64,000 nucleotides of DNA from Camphora micrantha (Eukaryota > Streptophyta > Magnoliopsida > Laurales > Lauraceae). Below, piece after piece: positions 1-10,300 of this stretch (the stretch's first letter is position 1; each line of letters starts with the position of its first letter). The stretch is taken from NCBI GenBank assembly GCA_003546025.1, contig QPKB01000001.1:85809208-85873207 (forward strand). Direction: 5' to 3'. Under the pieces are notes generated by a model. The model was not told where the DNA came from and did not search any database. It saw only the letters and a list, made by a program, of their open reading frames with translations. Position numbers and translations under genes: made by a program.

Positions 1-1685
1 ATTATATCACTGGGGTGAATGTTAGGAAACCATTCCCCAACAGGGAATATTTTGATGTCCCTAGTACATCTCCCACCTTCAATCCTTCAGGCATGCCCCT
101 TTGATAGAAACAAATTGCCTAACATCAGGAATCATTATGTAAGGCAAACAGACACACAAAGTCACCTTTCTTGCAGCAAGCAGTGCTGTTCTAGACTCCA
201 GGTTAATAGCTGCCAATTGTCCTCCCTAAAAGACAAGGAATAATGTAAAACATGTTATATGACACATCATAAGGACTTTAGGACATCAATGGATTTATGT
301 AAATAATAGAAGATGTAAAAATACCGGAAGTTAGGACATCAATGCAAGTTAGCACAACTTGCTGAAAATGCATAATAATAATAATAATAATAATAATAAC
401 TCTTTGGTGCAATGGTAAAAGTCTCGGGTGCCACGCGTGATAACGGAGGTTTGAGACCTGCAAGCAGCCACTTTGTGCAAAAATTATCAAAGGTTAGGAC
501 TGTCTCCAGTCTGGACCCTCCCAAGACCCTGTTGCGGCGGTTCCACACTAGGTGATGACCTTTTTAATAATAATTCTAGATTTCACAAGGTGTAATATGA
601 GTACATTGTTCTGTAAGATCCTCAAAATATTAAACATATCCAGCAAGATAAAATCTCAGCTCATGACTTCAAAAAATTAAATAACATATCAAATTTGAGA
701 CAATCTACCTAGGGAGGACGAAAGTGTGGGAATTAAAAGCATAAAGAATGTAGCACCATGGCAACAAAAGCATCTCTATGAGAACTGTGTTAATGAATGC
801 ATAACAGAGCACAGTTTAAAAATGTGAATCATATGATTATTAATTAGGCGTGCTCGTCATAATAAAGAGGCAGTAATCATTAATCAAGTCTAAGGTCTCT
901 TGATATAATTACTCACTAGACAATTTGTTTCATTCATGTTCCATACACCAACTCTAAACTGTTTCAATCAATTACATTCACCTTTTTCAAAATTTCCCGC
1001 TTTATCTGATAATTGGCAGCTTCTGACAACATCGTTCCAGATAATCTCCTTGCTAACTACCATAAAAGGCAAAGAAGTTAGAAGATTGAAGAAAAAGAAA
1101 TTAAGATAAACCACACTAAAATGAACAAATGAATAAACCAAAATTCCATGGATTGTCCTCATACCAGTTGATAAATTTTTGCCACGGTCAACATACCACC
1201 ACCCTACCAAAACACATGCATAACAAGTTTAAAGAAAGAAAATAATCAGGGAAACATCGCCAGCAGATATTTTAGGCCCCCGTATTTTTAGGCATACACA
1301 TTTTTGTTTGGATAAAATGCATGGCAATTATTACAACTGACCCAAGATGTGTCTCTCCAAATGAAAGGGTATGCTGGGTATGGCATTGACACATGAACTG
1401 TTCGACACCCTACAGCACTAGAACAATCAGTTAAAGTGTGGGTACCATAGACAGCATTTATAAATATTACTTCCCACCAATAACGTACAGAAAAAGGTAG
1501 AGTTGTGGCTCTTGAACTCCCATTGGCGGAAAGTGACAGGGCCCACTTTTAAGTGATGGGAGATGCTCATGATATGAATAGCTTCCCAAGGGAATCCAAA
1601 TACAACAACAGAAGTACTAAACTGGCCCCTTCATGAAAAATGGAGTAATTTAAACGATCCAAGGAATACAAAGCCGGTCATTCTA

Positions 1686-1734
<49 letters not shown>

Positions 1735-4321
1735 TAAAAAAAACCTTCAAAATCATTGATCGGAGTTCCTCTGCCCCAACCTTCAGAATGGAAAGGGCAC
1801 GACGCTTCCAGGGACCTAGTCCAACTTCTAAGCTACCTGGACTGTTAGAATCTGCAAATTTGTCTGAAGAAAAAGGAATGCTTCCAGATTCCTCACTGCA
1901 AATGGGTCAAGAAAAGGTTTGCAACATCAAGAGATAAAAGTATACTTTGGCTTTAGGGCTCTAGAAATGAAATGCAAATATATATTTCATACAGAAGTAA
2001 CATTAGCTAGTTCCTGGAATCCATATATATTTCGATCTCAAAACTTAGAAATGCTGGAAGATACCTAGAATATTTTTTTTAATAAAAAATACCTAGAATA
2101 TTCCTGCAACAAGTGCAAAAAAATTTCTGCCTCTAGGTCTTCCGTGGAGAGTTTGCTTGTACATGGAATCTTTAATTTTCTTCTTACATCAAGTAGTACA
2201 CTTCTATATGAAGGCCTCCAACCCCTTCCAAGAATAGCAATGCAACATAATCAGATAAAGACCTAAGTGAAGCTTTGGAAAATTGAGAAAAATACCCTAT
2301 ATAAATTGGGCTCAAATGGTACAACCATATCCCACAAACAAAGGGGAAAAAGATAGACAGATATTGACAGATATTTGGATGCCATTTCCGCATAAGTTTA
2401 AGCAAAGGAAAAATGACAGCACTGATAGAATAGAAACCCCAATAAAGGAAGTGTCTATGTCCCCATCAGGCCATACACTGAAATTATACCTTAATGTGGA
2501 TCGAGCATCTGCAGCAAGAAATAAGAATCGCGACTCAAGATGCTCTATGTAATCTTCTCGTCCCTCATACTCCCCTCCATGTGTGATGTCCACATCTGCT
2601 CTATTTGTTATGGACTTCAACAAGGGGCTAAAGTAGCTGTAGGAGGAAAAGGTTCAGGACAAATCATGGGGGCACCATTAAAAACTTCCTGTTAAAATTG
2701 AAGTGGCATTGTAGCCAAAGACTAAGTGTTGAACGAGTCATAACTAGTATACACACACACAAAAGCATGCATGCATCATGCAGCCTAGCTACATGGGAGA
2801 CTGCCAATCATTATCTTGCCACCTGTTCTACGAGCCATGGATGAAATGGTCAGGATAATTTCCACCCCCACCCCACCCCCAACCAACCCCATAAAATAAA
2901 AAATAAAACCAAAGAAGCAGCATTGGTTGTCCGTCTACCTTATAGGATGACAGCGTAGTAAATCTGGTTTAGGTTCATACAATGTATCCCCTTCCTCCAT
3001 GACATATCTCATGAGGTTCATAGGTTGTGAGGTTAAGCTTTTATTCAAGGTTTCATCCATAGTAACTGTTTACCATCAATAAAACAAATATAAAATAGCT
3101 TTCATACGCTGATTTTTATGGTCTTTAAAACACATCTGCTAATCAAAACACACATAACCACAATGTCTAGAAAAAATTAAGAGACTCCCAGCCTCCTTAA
3201 AAATGCATGAGAAAGATGAAAATAATGCAGCTGCTCCAATCTAAAACCATATCATATAAAACCAAACCTTGCCCAAAAAAAATAAAAAAATGAAAGAACA
3301 TAATTGGCTATTTTTCATTTTTCATAACCCCAAATGATAATATCTCTATACAGCATCCTGCAGGGCATACAAGTCTAACTATATAACAATGACACCAAGC
3401 AGTCAGTCAACCACTACAAACCTGCAACAGATTATTTTCCTGGTAAAAACAAAAACTGCAATCCCATCCCCATACCATGCTACAATATGATGTTTAAGAG
3501 ACCAATCGAACCTGGATGGAATCTCAGAAGCTCTTATGAAGTTAATGCCCTTGTGCAAACATGTGATGAACAATTGATACTATAAACAATAAAACAGGAG
3601 AAAAAGAAACATTTTTGCAAGATCTTGTCTTATCAGACTTGATTGCCTATTTTCAGATTCCCTCTGGCCAAATATTCAAAAAGATTGCAACTTTGGTAAA
3701 GTAAAAATGCACATGTAAACTAAAAAGACATCCTCCTCCTCCTCAATAACAAATGCATTGAAAAGTAAATCACCTTTCTTTCAACTTGATTCTGCAAAAC
3801 TAATAAGATACTCAAACCAACACATATTTGTATGCATATTTCTGACAAATCGAAAGAAGTTGAAAGAAAAGTAAAATTAGGGTACTGAAATCCAATTAGC
3901 GAAAAATACTTGCCTGGTGCCAAAAAGTATGTTTTCGATTTCATACAATTCGGAGTCAGTAGCAAGTTCCAGTACCAGCCGTAGCTCAGGATCGAAACTA
4001 CCTGCAGCTTCAGATCCATATATATATATATATATATATATATAATCGCAGAAGCAATCAGCCACCAGATTCAAGAATCAAGGGGAAGAAATGCATATAC
4101 TCAAAAGGAAATGCACCTTCTGCGCTTCCTGAAATGGAAGCTGCTGCTCGAGGAGATCTTAGAGCATCTCTACGCCATGAACTGTTAAGAATCTGCAAGT
4201 TTCCGCTACAAAGTGGAAAGGAGAAGGCTTTGGTTTTCGAAATTATACAAAAAGAAGAAGAGAGATTAGGAGGAGGAAGGAGCTTGAAGAGATTAGGGTT
4301 TGCAGAGACTGTAATCATCAT
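1..4321 (-). CDS. Plastid-targeted UPF0174/YaaW-like protein, 3' end off the window
   Basis: Eight coding exons join in frame on the minus strand: 4321-4117, 4001-3914, 2636-2490, 2224-2093, 1895-1745, 1203-1165, 1056-982 and 225-166. They give 299 codons, and the gene continues past base 1. The start is the ATG at 4321, with a second ATG next to it. Residues 1-60 are rich in Ser, Asn, Pro and Arg and poor in acidic residues, like a chloroplast transit peptide. The middle part (about residues 75-190) contains 'YRSVLLDVRRKLKIP' and 'LSTEDLEAEIFLHLL', which resemble the E. coli YaaW (UPF0174) segment around 'YRAILLDVSKRLK'. The later part ('VGAEELRSMILKGGGML', 'EAANYQIKREILKKGGQL') is typical of the plant members. 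The biochemical function is unknown to me. Intron 2 has a GC donor, and exon 6 is only 39 nt. A SINE and several microsatellites sit in the introns. The exon chain is strong; the YaaW link is from remembered sequence and is less certain. Confidence 0.82.
371..400. repeat. (AAT)n microsatellite
   Basis: About nine uninterrupted AAT/ATA units lie in the last visible intron of the UPF0174-like gene, directly upstream of a SINE-like element. Confidence 0.9.
400..575 (+). mobile_element. tRNA-derived SINE (intronic)
   Basis: A pol III box A-like motif 'TGGTGCAATGGT' (about 405-416) is followed by a box B-like 'GGTTTGAGACC' (448-458), about 31 bp further on. The body continues through 'CCACTTTGTGC' and ends in a T/AAT-rich tail near 560-575. 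Spacing and order fit a tRNA-derived SINE. There is no tRNA fold, so it is not a functional tRNA gene. It lies inside an intron, on the strand opposite to the host gene. Confidence 0.6.
1165..1203 (-). other. 39-nt micro-exon of the UPF0174-like gene
   Basis: The minus strand reads ..ggtag, then 13 codons (GGGMLTVAKIYQL), then GTATGAGG. It joins in phase 0 to the AAG that ends exon 5 and to the TTA GCA AGG that starts exon 7. Gene finders often skip exons this small. Dropping it would keep the frame but delete the Gly-rich turn. Confidence 0.8.
1693..1728. repeat. (GA)n microsatellite
   Basis: About 17 GA units lie just downstream (in gene sense) of exon 5 of the UPF0174-like gene, near its 5' splice site at 1745. 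Confidence 0.9.
4017..4043. repeat. (TA)n microsatellite near a splice acceptor
   Basis: An AT dinucleotide run about 10 bases upstream (in gene sense) of the acceptor that opens exon 2 at 4001. Length changes here could alter the pyrimidine-poor acceptor region. Confidence 0.85.
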
Positions 4322-4352
4322 CTTCTTCTTCTTCTTCTTCTTCTTCTTCTTC
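4322..4352 (-). repeat. Purine (GAA)n tract in the 5' leader
   Basis: About ten CTT units on the plus strand (GAA in transcript sense) end directly at the ATG of the UPF0174-like gene. Such tracts are common in plant 5' leaders. Confidence 0.85.
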
Positions 4353-7300
4353 GTGAGCTTGGAGTGAGAGCGTTACATGCGGCGCACCTTAGCATTACCC
4401 CCCATCACTCTCACTGGGAGTGGAATGGTAGTTTTGGGGTTTTTGGCGTATTGAGGGGTACATTTGTCCGCGATATGAAATCAACGGTAGCGGACCCTCT
4501 GTGGCGGTTTTGGGCCGGGTCACGGTGGGATGAGACGTCCAGGTGAGGAGGGGCACTTGGCTTCTGTGTGAATGGTGGGACCCGCCATGGGTGGGCCAGT
4601 ACTGAAATTGAAGGTGATCATTGCTGCCCGACCGGTGATTATTCTTGTACATCCAATCATCCATAGAATATTTCTAATTGAAAAGGTGTGGACTTGTTAC
4701 GATGATCGATCAAATGATATTAAAGAGAAAAATACTTGGAGTAGTTTGTTTACGGTCATTTACATGTGTTTTAAATGATTCACAAACATAAAGATTATAT
4801 ATGGATGGTAGTTACTTGTAATCAGATGCCCGTGACACATAAATGAAGTGTGAAAATATTGTGTAGATGAAGGCTATTGCCATGTTGGCACTTTCCTATA
4901 AATTGCTTTCACGCCTATTTTGATGTGTAAATGGCTTCAGTTTTATACCTTATTTACACGTCACATGAGTAAATTATTGTGAACAAATGTGAATGGATGT
5001 GAATTATGTACATATATAAATGACATTAACCGAATGACTTCTTAAGGAACTTTTTTTTTTTTTTTTTTTTTTTTGCATAAAATGTATAGAAATTGATGGT
5101 AAAATGTACCCCCACCAAAGGATTATTAAAGAATAAAGATGCTAGGGGTGCTCATGGGCTGAACCAGCCCGAGCCCGATCGCTTTGGGCCGGGCTTGGAT
5201 TAAGTGATAGAAAGCCCATAGCCCAGCCTATGTAAGAAATGCATGTGATTAATTTAATTAGTGCTCAAATGCCACAAAAGTGATAATAAAAAAAAGCCTA
5301 TTTGGTCCGGCCCGATTGATTAAATGGGCGGTCTCATGCCTAACTTTTATGGCCCGTGTTGGGCTTGGCCTGGGCCTGGCCAGTGTTTCTAAAGTTGTGT
5401 CGGGCCTGGATATGTCTTAGCCCAGCCCGTGAACACCCAAAGATGCCTCGGTGAAAGATATAAATGATGAAGGAGAAAAGGTGGAGTTGTAAATGGACCG
5501 ACTTAAAAGGAGATTAGGGTTAAAAGGATTTAAGGTAGAGATATGTACATAAACTCCAACTTTGGTCGGATTTGATTTGATAGGGTGTTGCTCATTATGG
5601 AAGCGGTAATTCTTTCTCATTTTCCATTGATTCCTTCATACAATTAATGGAGAGACAAACTGGTAGTCATTTTTGAAAAAGTATTTACATTTGTTTTTTT
5701 TTTTTTCATTTTTAACCACTTTTAGATATAAGTCTTTAAATTTCTTCGAGGAGTTTAATTACATGAAACGGGAGAAACTAGGAGCATATGATGATGGCAC
5801 CAAGTCCAAGCAACACAATATTTTTCCATCTTAAGATTTGAACTGGTTCTTCAATTATCCCCACCACCAAAATAGTTTTGACCAGTTTCAACTTTGGAAA
5901 ACACTAGTTTCTTGTAAATTGTGTCAAGTTCAACAGGTTGATTGAGGTGATACATTCCCTTTTTTCCCTTTTTTGATCAGTTAATGGTTTGATTATTGGA
6001 CCTCTCATAACCTCATGTAGCTCATTTTAAATTTTTGGACCAGTTCTGCTTTAGCATTACTATAAAACTAAAACATGGGCAGACCAATTAGCATGCAATC
6101 TCTGCACCATCCCCATTCAGTGCATTACAAGAACGTGCCCGTTTATTCATTTTCAAACCAAGACCTAACAACATAACAATTATTAACTTCAAAAAAAAAA
6201 AGGTGCCCGTTTATTCATTTCCAGGGCATGGACCAATAGTGGGGAATTATCCAATCTATGTAGCTTGCCTTTGAATGGTTGCTAGTCTAGAGACAAAAGA
6301 AAAAAAAATTCAATGACCACGAGTCATTCCACAAAGCAGTAAGGTACCCTTGTGAGTTGTCTAGAGAGGAGACAAGGAAGAGAAAATCATTCCAACTTCA
6401 AATTTAAAGAGTCGGCAGTTTTCCCCTTGTCCAAGGGACCAATTAGCATACAATTTACTGCGATGCCTAGTGACAAGGTATGAAAATCAAACTTTCAGTT
6501 TTCACAAATGCGTGCAGCATCAATTTTCTTATGCCTGAAGACCATTCATCAATTGGATTAACAAGGCTTTGCCAACACACTCATGGTTGAGTGGTGTTGG
6601 CAACTTTGTACCACACAAATGCCTAAAAATAAATTAACAAGGGTTCCTCTGCAAACTCACGTTCAATTCTGGGATAGCTACTTACAGTAGCTGAAATGAA
6701 AGGCTGCATGAACAGCCAGATTGAGCAACAGATCTATACTCATAGCATTCAAATTATTGACTGCCACGAACACAGTTAAAACCAAAACCAAACCTCAAAT
6801 CCTGGAGATACATATATGGTGATGAACAGGATTGTAACGTGTCACTACTGTTGCATGCAATGACCGAAATAAGCACCAGATACCTTCGTGCATGAATTAA
6901 GTTAACTGGTATAGGCTAGGAACTTCTGCAGTTATTTAACTATACTTGTTTTACTTTTCCCTTTATAGTGATGAGCACCTTAGGAACCACCCGCGTATAA
7001 ATCTTAAATTCTCAATTTCTTTGGAAGGAAGTAGCCATTAGCTATCATTCTTGAACGTGAAAAGGAGGTAAAATATGAAAAACAAAAACTGTTTTCCTGA
7101 GGGTGCAGCAGTTACATATGGTGAATGATACATGCTTCTTTCTAAGAACTCCTGAAGATTTTGATTTTCTCATACGGAAACAAAAGTAACAATTGATTTA
7201 AGTCCTACCCATTTCTTGAAAACATGTTCTCAACACCCTTTTTGCTTCAGAGCTCATAGGTAATCTCCACCTAACTTTTGAACAAACATCATGTACCTTT

Positions 7301-7356
7301 TCTATAAAAATGCTTATAGAACAAGAAATATACTTGACAGACCAGATATAGATTGC
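4353..7356. other. Intergenic region, no gene seen
   Basis: This gap lies between the 5' end of the UPF0174-like gene and the 3' end of the TM9 gene. It holds a MITE (5143-5438), a T(23) run near 5051, and palindromic 'TTTACACGTCAC'-type sequence around 4800-5035 that resembles repeats in the kinase introns. A short duplication of 'GTGCCCGTTTATTCATTT' occurs near 6136 and 6204. No ORF here has coding character. Confidence 0.7.
5143..5438. mobile_element. hAT-type MITE with 8-bp target duplication
   Basis: A 296-bp element begins TAGGGGTGCTCATGGGC and ends GCCCGTGAACACCC, forming imperfect terminal inverted repeats. It is flanked by identical 8-bp copies of AAAGATGC (5135-5142 and 5439-5446). 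It encodes nothing and is rich in GGCCC/GGGCC blocks that can fold back. A truncated relative in the opposite orientation lies at 61842-62105. The 8-bp duplication and terminal CACCC(TA) suit a non-autonomous hAT element. Confidence 0.82.
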
Positions 7357-10300
7357 CTACTCACACTTGATAGACCGGTATATGTGACGAACAAACAGTA
7401 AAGAGGCGCGGAACCCTACAGTCCCAAGCATGAGGAAAAACCCATAGCAGATGCAAGCCATGTACCCAAAGAAGAAAGATGTTTGCATGAAACCAGACAT
7501 ATCCGATCGAGCATAGTAGTAGTATAAGCAGTAGCTGTAAATAAATAGACCAGTTGATCCTCCACAAAGGAAAGACCTGTATCAGACAAAGTAGAATGAT
7601 CAGACGGTGCAAGGAATTCAATATTTCGCTCCCATCGGTAACAATAATTCTCTATTAAAATAAAATAGAAGAGTGGCAAAAGTGAAAAGCAAATAGACTC
7701 AAATGTACACCATAATACCAACAAGGGATGAAAACAGGCACTCGAATACTTCGAGGGCCCAAACATATAAATATGGATTCCATATTTAAGGACACAAATA
7801 CCTAGCAGTTGACGCCATTATCATATTATTAAATATTTGTATAAACATAAGTATATTAAATGCAGACTAATTTTCAGTAATGGCAACGGGAAAGACTTCC
7901 TAAGCTGCTGGTGGGCCCTTATGATAATCTAAGCCCTTCACACACGTGGACTGATGGACGTACTTAGGGTCGGACTGAATGGTGTCCTTTGTCTTTTGCA
8001 CAGAAGTAGGTCATAGAGCGATCTTTCTTTAACCCACTGCATAAATTCTTCCACTGGAACTCATCCAACATCAAGAAAGGAAATATTGCAATTTACATGC
8101 CTAAATCACAGCTAAAAATTCTAACCACTATTCACATAACCATTCCAAAGCACAAAACCAGCATAACTGAAGGTAGTTTCTTTAAAGGTTTTAGTTAGAA
8201 AATAATTGGTAAAAAAGTTGGATCAAATTGGATCCACTTTGATAATAATCGATAGCCTCTATAAGAATATTAATCTGATATTGAGAATTGGATCAAACTT
8301 TTTATCTTTATTGTGTAATCTCTATTCCACCTTTTCAACGGTCTAATAAAAATGTTGTCTTCCAAAATAACAACCAGCACAGCAACAATACTGTTAATAA
8401 TAATTGGATCGAATTAGTTTGATTCCATTTGGAACTCTGTAAGTTTTATATAATTCTTATTACCTGTATTGAATGTGAATTTTATGTATTTTAAATGCAT
8501 CTACGTACAATTTACAAAAGGGAATTTAATTCCAAAAGACGTAATCAAAGGGCATACCAGTACTTACGCAGACCAACAGATGAACCTTCATGAGGTCATT
8601 TAGACTTCATATATTAGAAGACAGAAAATTATATGTTGGAAGGTGCTATGTGTCTCAAAATGCAACATGTGTGTCATGCCTATTGATAAGTTAAATTGTA
8701 TCTCCAAACCCAGCAACAATCAAACTCCACTGAAGATGAAATTGAACACATTTTGTCGAAACTCAAACCAATCAACCAGAATTATAAATTGGGAGAACTA
8801 AAAATGATTTGGCAAATTATGCTAGGTATTGAATCATCACTTCCGAACTTGAAAAAGAATCATTATAGCCACAGGCTAGGCAACTATGCTCCAGATTATA
8901 AATATTAGCATGAGAATCTCAATATTCAGTCCTCTATTAGTCTATTTTAGAAGAAATGCATTCCACTTTATATAAGTTGCAGTTCATACAAAATGCAACC
9001 TATGCCAAACAGGATGCCTATACTATTAAATCCTCACCATCAACAAAGCCCTATACTATCCATTTCAGAGTCAACTCTTTGAGTTCAACTTTTCCACTCA
9101 ATCTTATTTGCAGACATAACTTTCAGTAACACAATCAGAGATGCCTTTTCCCACAACTCTAAAAATGTTAAGGAAAGTGGAAACAGAACTGCAGAGGAAC
9201 TAATCACCAGAAATAAGGTCAATGGGAAATATCTAGCATTAAAAATCCAAAACCTCAGAGGATAAGTTCTACAATGCAAATAAAAATTAATAAAGAAAAG
9301 AGTGATAGAAACTCCAAAAGGAAAGTGGAAAAACTATTCACCATAAATAAATAAATAAAAGAAAGCAATAAAATATGCACAGTTTCAATAAACACAATAA
9401 AATAAGCAAAGGAACCAAGATAAAAGTGAATAAAGGAAGAAAGAATGAACTAAAGAAATAGAAAGAAAACAAAGGAATTATAAATGACATAACTGAATTC
9501 ACAGACCAGTGTAAACCGAAACTAGTTGAACACAAAACAAAAACTCAAGCTTACTTACCTCCACCACCATTCATGGTCTTCAGCAGCAAGCTGAAAGTAC
9601 GTAAGGGCCACAGTAATGAAAGCAGTGACGATGAGAAGAATGATGAAGACTATAAAGAGAATGCTGTATATAGTGTAAATTCTATGGCCCCAAACACTGG
9701 CAAATATGTAGTAAAGTTCAATATATATGGCACTAAAAGGGAGAAACCCAGCCATTGCCATCTGTGGAATAGTCCCTCGATACCAAGGCAACGGTGGAAT
9801 CTCTCTGGGATACTTAGTTGTGCGACATGGAGCTTGGAACTCAGCCCTACTGTTTTTCCCGGCAATGCCACCCAAAACAAGCAAAGGAGACGTTACAAGC
9901 GTCCATATGAGAACAATAACCACAATTGTGCCAAATGGCAATGCTGCAGTGGCACTGTATGCTATAGCAACTGTATTAAGGAAGCAGAAGGTCAGGAACA
10001 GTGGCCCACAGAAAAGGCAGCCTGTCAGTACTAGATTCCTCACCTGTCAAAACAAAAGGTGAAAGTTTAGATAGCTTCAGGAAAAAAAATATATTGTCCA
10101 ATTCAAACTACTTGAACAGTAAATTAATGAAAGGCATACCCAGTTTGTTCCTTCAAGTTGGCAATAGAAAGAGGTTGCAGTATAACCTGCAATGCCTGAT
10201 GTAAGAGCATATATAACAACTAGTGCAGTGAACAGAGCTCCTCGGTTGTATGGGTAGAATACGCCAACTAGAGCAAGAATGAAGATGAAAATGGTGCTGG

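Noticed and set aside
404..458. Possible tRNA gene
   Set aside because: Box A and box B-like motifs are present but no acceptor stem or cloverleaf; it fits a SINE.
9573..10034. 153-codon plus-strand ORF
   Set aside because: It is the antisense shadow of TM9 exon 6 on the minus strand.
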